Source of the DNA: DATCJY01 sp036562565
GTDB lineage: Bacteria > Bacteroidota > Bacteroidia > Flavobacteriales_D > Sanyastnellaceae
Direction: 5' to 3'
NCBI GenBank assembly: GCA_036562565.1
Contig: DATCJY010000059.1
Coordinates: forward strand, 1 to 64,000
Length of the DNA stretch: 64,000 nucleotides
Positions 17,752 to 26,609 of the stretch are shown in pieces. The first letter of the stretch is position 1. Each line of letters opens with the position of its first letter. Under the pieces are notes generated by a model. It searched no databases. It was not told the DNA's origin and saw only the letters and a program-made list of their open reading frames with translations. A program made the translations under genes and the position numbers.

Positions 17752-18513
17752 ATGGCATTGATAGAAGAATTTGACAGATCCGGTAACTGGCTTTTCCGTT
17801 GGAGAAGTTTTTTACCCTTGGTATTATATGTAATGGCTGCTGCGGTTATCCTATGCGGAGCCGACACGCACTTGGACCACTTTAGCAAGGACGGTGCGAT
17901 TATCTGTTTGTCCATATCACTATTCGGCCTATTCATTCGCGCAATAACCATTGGTTACACCCCGCGCGGTACTTCCGGCCGAAACACCAAAGAAGGGCAA
18001 GTTGCAGAATTCCTTAACACGTTAGGGATCTATTCCACCGTGCGACACCCGCTTTATCTCGGCAACTTCTTCATGTGGCTGGGTATTATCGTTTATGTGG
18101 GCAACTGGTGGTTCACCTTGGTTTGCTGCTTGCTCTTTTGGGTTTACTATGAGCGCATCATGTTTGCAGAGGAATATTTCCTCAGAAAGAAATTCGGTCA
18201 ACGCTATATCGATTGGTCATCCAAAGTTCCGGCTTTTTGGCCCAACCTCGCACTCTGGAAAAGCTCAGGTGTGGACTTCTCATTGCGCAATGTGATGAAG
18301 CGCGAATACAATGGTTTCTTTGCCATCTTCGTTTCGTTCACTTTGCTTGATCTTCTTAAGAACTACACGCACTTTGGTTACACTACTTGGAAAGACCTCA
18401 TTACACCTTTCTGGTTGTATGCCTTGATTGGTTCGTTCATCATCTTCATCATTCTACGTTCATTGAAGAAATACACCAAAGTATTGGATGTTGAAGGAAG
18501 AGAATACGTTTGA
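17752..18513 (+). CDS. Integral membrane methyltransferase of the isoprenylcysteine carboxyl methyltransferase type
   Basis: This 253-residue multi-spanning protein has about six hydrophobic segments. The SAM-binding signature of the ICMT/PEMT superfamily is clear in the middle (YSTVRHPLYLGNFF), with the later EEYFLRKKFGQRYIDW and a PAFWP motif. Similar Bacteroidota proteins are annotated as lipid A 1-phosphate methyltransferases of the LmtA type, a possible but unproven role; a general phospholipid or isoprenoid methyltransferase is the alternative. The ATG at 17752 is preferred over a TTG four codons upstream. The end of this gene does not overlap the true start of the next. Confidence 0.72.
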   Translation: MALIEEFDRSGNWLFRWRSFLPLVLYVMAAAVILCGADTHLDHFSKDGAIICLSISLFGLFIRAITIGYTPRGTSGRNTKEGQVAEFLNTLGIYSTVRHPLYLGNFFMWLGIIVYVGNWWFTLVCCLLFWVYYERIMFAEEYFLRKKFGQRYIDWSSKVPAFWPNLALWKSSGVDFSLRNVMKREYNGFFAIFVSFTLLDLLKNYTHFGYTTWKDLITPFWLYALIGSFIIFIILRSLKKYTKVLDVEGREYV

Positions 18514-18586
18514 TTTATTGAAAATACTTCCTATTCAACATCTACAATGTTCCATTTTATGGGCATATAAGCCTTTAACCACTGTA

Positions 18587-19543
18587 ATGAGATTTTTCCT
18601 ACTCCTCTCTGTTATTGTGTCCTCCGTGATGTGCGGTTACGGACAATCTTCTGCTGACCCATACTACGTTTCCATGAACTGGAAAGTGGGTGACCGAAAA
18701 ATGATCTCCGCTAAGTCTTCAGCTATCATTTATTTAGACGGCAATTTGTTGCAAAATGCCAGTAGTGAGGCTTCATACGAACTCATCGTGAGAAGCAAGA
18801 ATGAAGACACTTTTGAAATTGGAATTACCAATACCGAATTAGGTGAACCTTTCAATGCCTTATTGGAACAAGAACAACTTGCATTGTTCAACAACATGAT
18901 GCAAGAACTTATACAGCGTCTTAATCAAATAGAACTGCGCTACCTCATTAGTAGCGAGACAGGTAATGTTATAGAGTTTATCAATGCTGAAGAAGCTAGC
19001 GATTCGATATATACGGTTTTTACAGATTTAACCGAAAGCTTCCTCAAACTTTTTAATCAGGAATTGTCGCAAGAGAATATCGAAAAAACAAATGAGCTTT
19101 TGATATCAGCTTTAGACGAAAAAATGACTGAATTACTAGAGAGTATGAGCAATACCATCACCTTGTTGTTCCAGGTTTACGACCTACCGTATATTATCAA
19201 CCAAACGTATGTCATAGAAAAGGAGCATTATGAGGTGGATCAGGTTAATTATGGTAATATAACTTACTCGGGACAACTGGAAATCTTCAGCACGAGGAAG
19301 GGAAATACACTTACCATCTCCTACGACACCTATTATGATGAGCAAGAGCTATTCAATATATTCAAAGATCGTATCGAGCAAATTGAGGGCTACAAGGAGA
19401 GTTTTGAATTCAAAGACAAGAGTTCTTATCAAATAGATATGGCAACTTCATGGCCCAAGTCGTATTCCAATAGCATTGACATCAGAATAGGCGGAATCAG
19501 AACCCTCCAAAACACCTTTGTTGAGTTTAAGGATTTGAATTAG
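18587..19543 (+). CDS. Secreted protein of unknown function
   Basis: The 318-residue product begins with a signal peptide (MRFFLLLSVIVSSVMCGYGQ), so it is exported. The rest has no motif I recognise; it is rich in acidic residues and predicted helix around residues 110-210 (repeated LLESMSN, LIQRLNQIELRY type segments). An in-frame upstream extension overlapping the preceding gene exists, but the signal peptide fixes the start at the ATG at 18587. It lies 73 bases after the methyltransferase gene. Function unknown. Confidence 0.7.
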   Translation: MRFFLLLSVIVSSVMCGYGQSSADPYYVSMNWKVGDRKMISAKSSAIIYLDGNLLQNASSEASYELIVRSKNEDTFEIGITNTELGEPFNALLEQEQLALFNNMMQELIQRLNQIELRYLISSETGNVIEFINAEEASDSIYTVFTDLTESFLKLFNQELSQENIEKTNELLISALDEKMTELLESMSNTITLLFQVYDLPYIINQTYVIEKEHYEVDQVNYGNITYSGQLEIFSTRKGNTLTISYDTYYDEQELFNIFKDRIEQIEGYKESFEFKDKSSYQIDMATSWPKSYSNSIDIRIGGIRTLQNTFVEFKDLN

Positions 19544-19624
19544 CACAGGCTTAAACTTTGTATGGCCAAAGATGGCTACGAAGGTTGGATAGAAGTCAGT
19601 ATTCAACGATATGCTCCGTGCATT

Positions 19625-20128
19625 TCAGATACATTTGAAATAGTCGAAAGGCTCGAGACAATTCTGACACTTATAAAGCGACTTACACGCGGTGGAACCA
19701 AATTGTGAAATCATCTCAGTATCTGCCGAACCACAGCGCGGACAATTCACCTCGCGAATTCTTCCCATGAGCAAAGCCTTATCAGCACTACCCTTTTGAG
19801 GAGGAGCGATACCATCCTTTCTGAGCTTTTCTCGCGCTTCATCCGTCATCCAGTCAGTTGTCCAAGCCGGAGATAACACGGTAGTGATGCGATAGGAGTT
19901 GATGAATTTTTCTTTGAGCACTTCCTCGATATCCTCCTCTATGGTGCGCATTGCAGGACAGCCGCTATAGGTGGGTGTTATTGTAACATGCACGCAACCG
20001 CCTTCAATGCGCACATCGCGCACTATACCCATCTCCACCACATTCAATGAGGGAATTTCCGGATCGTTGACCTCCGCCAACAAATTCCATATTTCCTGAA
20101 CGTCCAATGTTTTCGGGCTCTGTTGCAT
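19625..20128 (-). CDS. paaD: Phenylacetyl-CoA epoxidase-associated protein PaaD
   Basis: PaaD (also PaaJ) is a MIP18/DUF59-family protein needed for maturation of the phenylacetyl-CoA epoxidase, likely in metal-centre assembly. The N-terminal DUF59 part includes LAEVNDPEIPSLNVVEMGIV and the TYSGCPAM motif. The C-terminal part has a zinc ribbon, with CPRCG and CQNC pairs. Length (167) is normal. It is the last gene of paaB-paaC-paaD, 26 bases after paaC. Confidence 0.93.
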   Translation of the reverse strand: MQQSPKTLDVQEIWNLLAEVNDPEIPSLNVVEMGIVRDVRIEGGCVHVTITPTYSGCPAMRTIEEDIEEVLKEKFINSYRITTVLSPAWTTDWMTDEAREKLRKDGIAPPQKGSADKALLMGRIREVNCPRCGSADTEMISQFGSTACKSLYKCQNCLEPFDYFKCI

Positions 20129-20154
20129 TTTACATCATGAAGTGCAAAGGAAAC

Positions 20155-20910
20155 TTACCACTTTGCTCCGGGATAGGCGCGTTGTAAGAACTGCATTTCA
20201 GCGAGGATATAACCTAAGTGTTCTGTGTGTCTACCTTGCTTGCCGCCACGTTGTCCCCAACCATCTTGTGGTACGATAAGCGTTGCTTCTTCCAACGTAT
20301 TCTTCACCCTTTCATACCACGGTTGTTTCAAGGCAGCCAGGTCCACACCATAGCCGGATGTCTTTGCAGCCACATCCAATTCGTCTTCCATGAAAAATTC
20401 AGGAGTGTATTCCCACAATGCATCAACGGCTTTTTGTATGCGTTGTTTACTCTCTTCCGTACCATCACCCATTCGCACCACCCAGTTAGATGAATGTTGC
20501 ACATGATAGCGTACTTCTTTAATGGTCTTCTCTGCAAAAGCTCTCAAGAACTCATCCTTAGAGTTCATGAGTTGCTCCAGGAAAAGAGCATAGAAAGTAG
20601 AGAAGAAAAACTGTTTGGCAATGGTGTATGCATAATCGCCATTCGGCAATTCAACAATCAAGAGATTGCGGAAATCCCATGCATCGCGAAGGAATGCTAT
20701 CTGGTCTTCATCTCTTCCTGCTCCTTCTACTTGTGCTGCATGTTTGAGCACATTGGTGGCTTGGCCAATCAAGTCCAGCGCAGTATTGGTAAGAGCTATG
20801 TCCTCTTCCAATACGGGACCGTGACCACACCACTCACTCAGACGGTGACCATGAATCAAGGCGTTGTCCGCGATTCTCAATAAGTATTCAAATTCTTGTT
20901 GTTTGTTCAT
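20155..20910 (-). CDS. paaC: Phenylacetyl-CoA epoxidase subunit PaaC
   Basis: Structural, ferritin-like subunit that partners the catalytic PaaA in the 1,2-epoxidation of phenylacetyl-CoA. The 251-residue protein shows the PaaC pattern: IADNALIHGHRLSEWCGHGPVLEEDIALTN near the N-terminus, EVRYHVQHSSNWVVRMGDGTEESK in the middle and EHLGYILAEMQFLQRAYPGAKW at the end. The ATG at 20910 is chosen; a TTG nine codons upstream is an alternative. Its partner paaA is not in the window. Confidence 0.93.
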   Translation of the reverse strand: MNKQQEFEYLLRIADNALIHGHRLSEWCGHGPVLEEDIALTNTALDLIGQATNVLKHAAQVEGAGRDEDQIAFLRDAWDFRNLLIVELPNGDYAYTIAKQFFFSTFYALFLEQLMNSKDEFLRAFAEKTIKEVRYHVQHSSNWVVRMGDGTEESKQRIQKAVDALWEYTPEFFMEDELDVAAKTSGYGVDLAALKQPWYERVKNTLEEATLIVPQDGWGQRGGKQGRHTEHLGYILAEMQFLQRAYPGAKW

Positions 20911-20942
20911 GAAAGCGTGTTTTATACCGTCAGACAAGGAAA

Positions 20943-21233
20943 TTACATGTGTCCTACTTCAGGAGGAATTTCGTAGAAAGTAGGATGGCGGTACACTTTA
21001 TCGTTAGCCGGATCAAAGATGATATCCTTCTCAGCCGGAGAAGAAGCTACGATTTCTTTGCTTGGTACCACCCAAATACTGATTCCCTCAGCACGTCTGG
21101 TATAAACGTCTCTGGCATTTTGAATGGCTGTTTGTGCATCAGGAGCATGAAGGCTGCCAACATGTTTGTGGGCCAAACCGCTTTTACTACGGATGAAAAT
21201 CTCCCACAATGGCCAATCTTTCTTATTTGTCAT
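20943..21233 (-). CDS. paaB: Phenylacetyl-CoA epoxidase subunit PaaB
   Basis: Small subunit of the phenylacetyl-CoA epoxidase complex, bridging PaaAC heterodimers. The 96-residue product carries family features: LWEIFIRSKSGLAHKHVGSLHA, NARDVYTRR and the SIWVVPS segment. It is the first gene of the paaB-paaC-paaD set. The base upstream is occupied by a long hairpin and a DUF4412 gene rather than by paaA, which usually precedes paaB. Confidence 0.93.
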   Translation of the reverse strand: MTNKKDWPLWEIFIRSKSGLAHKHVGSLHAPDAQTAIQNARDVYTRRAEGISIWVVPSKEIVASSPAEKDIIFDPANDKVYRHPTFYEIPPEVGHM

Positions 21234-21259
21234 AATCTCAGTAGTTGTTATAAATGCAA

Positions 21260-21303
21260 ACTGCGCATCTTTCAGACCGGGTGCGGGTCGAAAGATGCGC
21301 AGT
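21260..21303. terminator. Long inverted repeat between a DUF4412 gene and paaB
   Basis: A perfect 14-bp stem (21260-21273 with 21290-21303, beginning ACTGCGCATC) continues after a bulged A with GACC/GGTC, leaving a 7-nt loop. On the minus strand it follows the DUF4412 stop by 20 bases and precedes paaB by 27. The downstream sequence TTGCATTTAT is only weakly T-rich. It could be the terminator of the DUF4412 unit, an mRNA-stabilising hairpin or a regulator site for paaB. Confidence 0.55.
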
Positions 21304-21323
21304 AAATTTAATTAGAAGACGAC

Positions 21324-21980
21324 TTATTGTCCCATGAGTTTTTTGGTCATTTCGTCCGCACTTACCAAACGGTATCCGCTAGGAATTTCGAATTGGCTAG
21401 CCGGAACTTTTTCTTTTACAACATCTGTAACAATGTAACGCAATTTGATGCCTTGTACGCTCATGATCATTTCCATGGGCATACCCGGAATTTCGCGCAT
21501 ATCGGCTTTAGCGTTGATGATATCCTCTGTGTACCACACTTCAATTTCTTGAACCTCACCGGCTGCTTCAGCAGAGTAAATACCTTTTTTGCATTTGTAT
21601 CCTGCTATTGTCTTGGTTTCATCAAGTTGCTTGAATTTGGTATTGGCTTCTTCAGCAGCTTTTTCGCTTTCTTCATAAGTCGTTTTAGTAGCCATCTTTT
21701 GTCCCATCATATCCATGCAAGTGACGGTTTCTTTCTTATCTGCATCACTGATGGTAATGGTGGTTCCGGTCATGGCTGTAGTAGCTTCAGTTCTGGTTTT
21801 CTTCCCCTTTACATAAGTCACAATTGTGCTTTCAAACATCGAACGCATTGGCTCGTACTCTGCAGGAAGTTCCAATGCCTCCATCTTCATGGTTATTTTT
21901 CCTTCAAATTGGGCAAACGCAGAAGCTGTAAAAGTGAAGAATGCAATAGCTGTGATAAATAATCTCGAAAACTTGTTCAT
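21324..21980 (-). CDS. DUF4412 domain secreted protein (paralogue 1)
   Basis: The 218-residue protein has a signal peptide (about residues 1-23, ending SAFA) followed by FEGKITMKMEALELP. It matches the DUF4412 family of exported Bacteroidota proteins, with a Cys pair and the TIAGYKCKKGIYS segment. No enzymatic motif is seen; a role in lipid or metal binding is only a guess. The neighbouring gene at 22031 is a clear paralogue with the same layout, so this is a tandem duplication. Confidence 0.75.
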   Translation of the reverse strand: MNKFSRLFITAIAFFTFTASAFAQFEGKITMKMEALELPAEYEPMRSMFESTIVTYVKGKKTRTEATTAMTGTTITISDADKKETVTCMDMMGQKMATKTTYEESEKAAEEANTKFKQLDETKTIAGYKCKKGIYSAEAAGEVQEIEVWYTEDIINAKADMREIPGMPMEMIMSVQGIKLRYIVTDVVKEKVPASQFEIPSGYRLVSADEMTKKLMGQ

Positions 21981-22030
21981 GTGTTATTAAGAATAAATTG
22001 TTTGATTGTATTTGTGAATATTAAAAGATT

Positions 22031-22681
22031 TTAATCGTCATCTTCTTCCGTATCTGAAGGTTCAATGAGGATATATCCTTCCGGTAACATGAAAAAAGAA
22101 TCGGGCACAATTTGCTGAAATACTTCGCTCACTGCATAACGAATTTTCACATCGCCTTCATCCATAATCATTTCCATAATCAGCCCCGGCACATTGGGAG
22201 CATCATTCTGAACATTTTGAATTTCGGGCGAATACCAAATTTCCATGGTGGAAACGGAAGGGCCTTCGGTAATGGTATATAGACCGTTTTTGCAATTGAA
22301 ACCTGCAATCTTCTTGGTGCCGTTCAATGTGGTAAATGAAGTCTGAAAATAAGGGCTGGCGTCAAGGAGTTCCTCTTTGTAATTGGATTCCATGGCCATT
22401 TTCTGCCCTTCTGATTCAATGCAGGAAAGCACTTTACCGGTTAGTGTATCGGTAATGGTGATGGAAGACTCCAATCCCGGCATCACTGTCTCCAGTCGGG
22501 ATTTAGAACCTTTGATATAAAGAATGGACTCGCTCTCAATCAAGCTGCGATAAGGCTCCAAGTCATAAGGCAAGTCCAATGCCTCCACTTTGATGATGAT
22601 TTTTCCTTCGAATTGTGCGTGTGTTTTCCATCCCCACACACTGAGCAGGATGACCATCGTTAGTCTGCATATGGTTCTCAT
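22031..22681 (-). CDS. DUF4412 domain secreted protein (paralogue 2)
   Basis: This 216-residue protein parallels the gene at 21324: signal peptide, then QFEGKIIIKVEALDLP, KIAGFNCKNGLY and a VPGLIMEMIM segment aligning with VPGMPMEMIM-like sequence in the paralogue. It ends in an acidic tail. The ATG at 22681 follows the signal peptide logic; a longer upstream frame overlaps the E1 gene and is not supported. It starts 22 bases after the fused E1 gene and is probably in the same operon. Confidence 0.75.
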   Translation of the reverse strand: MRTICRLTMVILLSVWGWKTHAQFEGKIIIKVEALDLPYDLEPYRSLIESESILYIKGSKSRLETVMPGLESSITITDTLTGKVLSCIESEGQKMAMESNYKEELLDASPYFQTSFTTLNGTKKIAGFNCKNGLYTITEGPSVSTMEIWYSPEIQNVQNDAPNVPGLIMEMIMDEGDVKIRYAVSEVFQQIVPDSFFMLPEGYILIEPSDTEEDDD

Positions 22682-22703
22682 CTTGGAGGTCGTTTTTTGT
22701 ATT

Positions 22704-24782
22704 TTAATAGTCAAGCAGTTCCTGCATTTTTCGGGCCACTTTTTCAGCATCTGGCAACATAGCAGCTTCCAAAGTGGAATTCAATGGGATAGCAGGCACG
22801 TTCACTGAGCCGATTGTAGCCACAGGTGCATCCAGGTATTCAAAACATTTTTCAGCTATCATGCCTGCAATGGATCGCGCAAAACTATTCTCAGGAACCT
22901 CTTCGGTCACTATGAGGCAGCGATTACACTTTTTCACAGCAGCTATGATGGCTTGTTCATCCAACGGGTTAATGGTACGCAGGTCCACAATTTCAATTTG
23001 TCCTGGGAAGTTTTTAGCCGCTGATTTTGCCCAGTACACGCCCATTCCATAGGTTATCACCGCAAGTGAGTGAGCATCGGTAGCGCTCAGCACAGTGCGG
23101 GCTTTGCCGAAAGGAATTACATAATCCTCGCTCGGCTCGATGGTGCGCGCTTCTTCCGTGCCTTTCACTTTGCTCCAGTATAGTCCTTTGTGTTCAAGAA
23201 TCACCACCGGGTTTGGGTCGTAAAACGCAGACTTGAGAAGGCCTTTCAAATCCGCACCCGTAGATGGATAAGCAATCTTGATACCTCTGATATTGGCCAA
23301 AACACTCTCCACCGAACTGCTGTGATAAGGGCCACCACTGCCGTAAGCACCAATGGGCACACGAATGACGCAACTCACAGGCCACTTGCCGTTGCTCAAG
23401 TAATAGCTGCGACTCACCTCAGTAAAAAGCTGATTAAGTCCCGGCCAGATATAATCGGCAAACTGTACTTCCACAATTGGTTTCAAACCGACAGCACTCA
23501 TACCCACAGTGCTTCCTATAATGAAAGCCTCTTGAATTGGTGTGTTGAACACCCGCTCGTCACCAAATTTTTCGGCAAGTGTGGCCGCTTCTCTGAACAC
23601 ACCACCTAGGCGCTTACCAACGTCCTGCCCATATAACAATGCTTCCGGATGTTTGGCAAGAATCTCTTGCATGGCAAACAATGCACTATCCACCATCACC
23701 GTTGGCTCCTTACCTACCGGAGTACGCTCACCACGTTCTTCGGTAATAGGTGTCGGTGCGAAAATGTGCGTAGTCAAATCCGATGGTTCGGGATCGGGGG
23801 CACTCAATGCCTTGTTATAAGCAGCCAATACTGCTTCCTTCGATTCTGCCACGATTTTATCCAAATCGCTCTCTGCAAAACCGAATGTCTTCAACTGTTT
23901 CTTGAACTTTACAAATGGATCCCTGCGTTGTGCACTTTCGAGGTCATCGCGGTACCACTCCTTGCGCACACCGCTGGTGTGGTGATTAAGCAATGGCACA
24001 CGGCAGTGCACCAGCCAAGGTCTGCGATTTTCACGCACATCGGCAATGACTTCCTGGAAGGCATTGTAACACTCCATGAAGTCCGTGCCATCCAGCGATT
24101 TTATTTTCATGCCGGGAAAGGCACGTGAGAAAGTAATGGCATCGCCAAAGCGTATTTCAGATGAGTGAGCACTGATGTCCCATTCATTGTCTTGAACAAA
24201 ATAGATAATTGGCAATTGTCGCAACGTGGCCATGTGAAAAGCCTCACTGACTTCTCCTTCCGTCATTGCAGCATCGCCAATGGAACACACCACTACAGGC
24301 TTTTCATCCAAGTCTTCAGCTAAGCCTTGTTGTTCTTTGTACTTAATACCCATTGCCACACCTGTTGTTGGAATGGCCTGCATTCCTGTTGCAGAGCTTT
24401 GGTGTGGAATTTTGGGCATATCAGGACGATTCAACGATGGGTGAGAGTAATAAGTGCGACCACCACTGAATGGGTCATCGCGCTTGGCCATCAGTTGTAA
24501 CATGAGTTCATAGGGAGTCATTCCGATGGCAAGCAACGTACTGTCATCTCGGTAGTAAGCACTCAAATAGTCCTGTGGTTTCAATTGAAGACCAAGGGCC
24601 AATTGACAAGCCTCATGTCCGCGCGATGTAGCGTGCACATATTTAGCCGTCACTTTCGCATTCTCTTCATAAACCTCCGACATGCTTTTGGCCGTAGCCA
24701 TCAGCTTAAAAGCTTTGAGCAAGGTATCGCTGCTGAGCGTACCGTTTTTGGAGCCGGAGGTCAATTTCTCAATCGTTGACAT
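22704..24782 (-). CDS. Fused E1 alpha-beta of branched-chain 2-oxo acid dehydrogenase type
   Basis: Thiamine diphosphate-dependent E1 in which alpha and beta subunits are joined in one 692-residue chain, a form common in Bacteroidota. The alpha part (about 1-340) has SRGHEACQLALGL, and the ThDP motif GDAAMTEGEVSEAFHMATL with VQDNEWDIS. The beta part (about 355-692) has VFNTPIQEAFIIGSTVGMSAVG and EVQFADYIWPGLNQL. It decarboxylates branched-chain 2-oxo acids and passes the acyl group to E2, feeding acyl-CoA. Overall similarity favours branched-chain over pyruvate substrate, but this cannot be proven here. An identical TAACTTGCGC occurs 40 bases upstream and 44 bases upstream of the transketolase start. 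Confidence 0.9.
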   Translation of the reverse strand: MSTIEKLTSGSKNGTLSSDTLLKAFKLMATAKSMSEVYEENAKVTAKYVHATSRGHEACQLALGLQLKPQDYLSAYYRDDSTLLAIGMTPYELMLQLMAKRDDPFSGGRTYYSHPSLNRPDMPKIPHQSSATGMQAIPTTGVAMGIKYKEQQGLAEDLDEKPVVVCSIGDAAMTEGEVSEAFHMATLRQLPIIYFVQDNEWDISAHSSEIRFGDAITFSRAFPGMKIKSLDGTDFMECYNAFQEVIADVRENRRPWLVHCRVPLLNHHTSGVRKEWYRDDLESAQRRDPFVKFKKQLKTFGFAESDLDKIVAESKEAVLAAYNKALSAPDPEPSDLTTHIFAPTPITEERGERTPVGKEPTVMVDSALFAMQEILAKHPEALLYGQDVGKRLGGVFREAATLAEKFGDERVFNTPIQEAFIIGSTVGMSAVGLKPIVEVQFADYIWPGLNQLFTEVSRSYYLSNGKWPVSCVIRVPIGAYGSGGPYHSSSVESVLANIRGIKIAYPSTGADLKGLLKSAFYDPNPVVILEHKGLYWSKVKGTEEARTIEPSEDYVIPFGKARTVLSATDAHSLAVITYGMGVYWAKSAAKNFPGQIEIVDLRTINPLDEQAIIAAVKKCNRCLIVTEEVPENSFARSIAGMIAEKCFEYLDAPVATIGSVNVPAIPLNSTLEAAMLPDAEKVARKMQELLDY

Positions 24783-24992
24783 TCAGTTGTTTCTTCTAAG
24801 TGGTTGTTCTGCGCGCAAGTTAATGCAACTTAATTTTTGAATTAGCCTGAATCTCAACCCCATCCGTGTAGCGGCTCTCCTTAATGCACCAAACAAAGGT
24901 TTGAGAAATTACACATCCCATTGAATCACAGCAGCAATAACCTTCTCAGTCATTTTACCGTAAGAGCTGCGAGTGAATTCATCCTATAAGAA

Positions 24993-25412
24993 ATGGTTTT
25001 ATTGGCATTAAAGAACACCTGGTTTCGAATCACCGGCAACAAGCTCGGGCTACTTGGATTAGTGCTGGTAATGGTTGGGCTCATAAGTTTTGCCGCGTGC
25101 CATCGCGACCCGAACCTCTTTGATAAAGACGATTGGCGAGAGCACAATCAGGAACAATACTTATACCGCGATGCCATGGTGAAAGACCTACTGGAAAACC
25201 ATCTCTATGAAGGCATGAGTATCACCGATATTCTGGAGCTGCTGGGCAGACCAGACAACATCGAGCTCACCCCTGAGAAAACATTTTGGTACAATCTGAA
25301 AAATGAAACAAGCGACTCAGGCGATCCTGCCAGAATGAAAACGCTTTTCATATTATTTGCAAACGATTCCACCGTAACGGGCTTCAAAGTAGAAGAGTGG
25401 AATTTTCAATAA
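24993..25412 (+). CDS. Small lipoprotein with BamE/SmpA-like tail
   Basis: This 139-residue protein has a long N-terminal hydrophobic segment (about 15-35) followed by a Cys in SFAACHRDP, so it may be a lipoprotein or inner-membrane protein. The mature part contains GMSITDILELLGRPDNIE, the form expected of the SmpA/OmlA (BamE-like) fold, and a final ADDS-type strand. The relationship is by motif only. It stands alone with weak evidence for promoter and terminator. Confidence 0.55.
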   Translation: MVLLALKNTWFRITGNKLGLLGLVLVMVGLISFAACHRDPNLFDKDDWREHNQEQYLYRDAMVKDLLENHLYEGMSITDILELLGRPDNIELTPEKTFWYNLKNETSDSGDPARMKTLFILFANDSTVTGFKVEEWNFQ

Positions 25413-25694
25413 GCAACCAATTAAGTTTATCCTGCCTTGAGTGGAGCAGTGGCAAGCAATCAAAACCATTGTAACATAACTCCTGTTCAGCCTGCTCCTC
25501 AAAGCAAGCCAGATGGATGACTTTCCTTCCAACCGTTTCACAAGCGTTTCAAAGCACTCAGAAAGTTCCTTAGAGAAAAGGAGCAAGTTGAGCAATTGGT
25601 ACTTTGATTTGATGGGCTTCACCGCCATTATTAAGACAATATCATCTTATGTTCGCACCGTGTTTTCTCCTGATAGAAAACGAAGTTTGCACAG

Positions 25695-26579
25695 ATGAAA
25701 TTTGAACTGCTCACCCCCGGCCCATTTGCCGATTACGAACTAATAGATTGTGGAGATTTTGAAAAGCTGGAGCGCTTTGGCGAATACATCACCATACGCC
25801 CTGAGCCCCAAGCCGTGTGGCCAAGACAAATGCCGGAAAGCGAATGGAAGAAACAAGCGCACGTAAAATTCATCCAGCGCACGAGCAACAGCGGTGAGTG
25901 GCATAAACTGCGCAAAATGCCCGATCAATGGCGCATGAGCTATCGCCTGCCCAACAATGAGACCATCACATTTCGACTTGGACTCACATCCTTCAAGCAC
26001 GTGGGTATTTTTCCGGAGCAATGCGTGAACTGGGATTTCATTGTGAACAGCATTGGCGAGATGAAAACACCTAGGCCACGCGTACTCAACCTTTTTGCAT
26101 ACACCGGTGGAGCATCACTTGCCGCCTGTGCTGCCGGTGCTGAAGTGACACACGTGGACAGCATCAAGCAAGTAGTAACATGGAGTAATGAGAACATGTT
26201 GCTCAGCGGGCTCAAAGACATACGCTGGATTGTAGAAGATGCTATGAAATTTGTACAACGCGAAGTGCGCAGAGGCAACACCTATAACGGTATCATATTA
26301 GACCCTCCTGCTTTTGGTCACGGACCGAAAGGAGAAAAGTGGAAGCTCGAAGAAAACATAGCCGAGATGATGAAAGGAGTCTTGCAACTACTTGACCCGA
26401 AAGAGCATTTTCTCATCCTCAATGCCTACAGTCTGGGGTTGTCTGCCTTAGTCATTGAGAATTTCCTGTTGCCACATGCCGGAAAACACCTTGCAATCGG
26501 TGAGCTTTATCTTCATGCACAAACAGGAGTAAAACTTCCACTCGGTGTTTATGGACGATTTCTGAAACAAAAAATCTGA
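25695..26579 (+). CDS. SAM-dependent methyltransferase (RlmI-like, class I)
   Basis: The 294-residue protein has a Rossmann-type methyltransferase domain with VLNLFAYTGGASLAACAAGA (motif I), DSIKQVVTWSNEN and the catalytic-type DPPAFGHGPKGEKW. That last motif is typical of RlmI/RlmK-like 23S rRNA cytosine methyltransferases. A PUA-type domain is not obvious, so the exact RNA target is open. The ATG at 25695 gives a clean start. aat follows 30 bases downstream. Confidence 0.85.
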   Translation: MKFELLTPGPFADYELIDCGDFEKLERFGEYITIRPEPQAVWPRQMPESEWKKQAHVKFIQRTSNSGEWHKLRKMPDQWRMSYRLPNNETITFRLGLTSFKHVGIFPEQCVNWDFIVNSIGEMKTPRPRVLNLFAYTGGASLAACAAGAEVTHVDSIKQVVTWSNENMLLSGLKDIRWIVEDAMKFVQREVRRGNTYNGIILDPPAFGHGPKGEKWKLEENIAEMMKGVLQLLDPKEHFLILNAYSLGLSALVIENFLLPHAGKHLAIGELYLHAQTGVKLPLGVYGRFLKQKI

Positions 26580-26609
26580 CAACTACTACCACTTGAAATC
26601 AGTCTGACT

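Noticed and set aside
25513..25698. A 61-residue reading frame before the RlmI-like gene
   Set aside because: It has no motif, ends inside the next gene start and overlaps an equally long opposite-strand frame. The 282-base gap is more likely non-coding.
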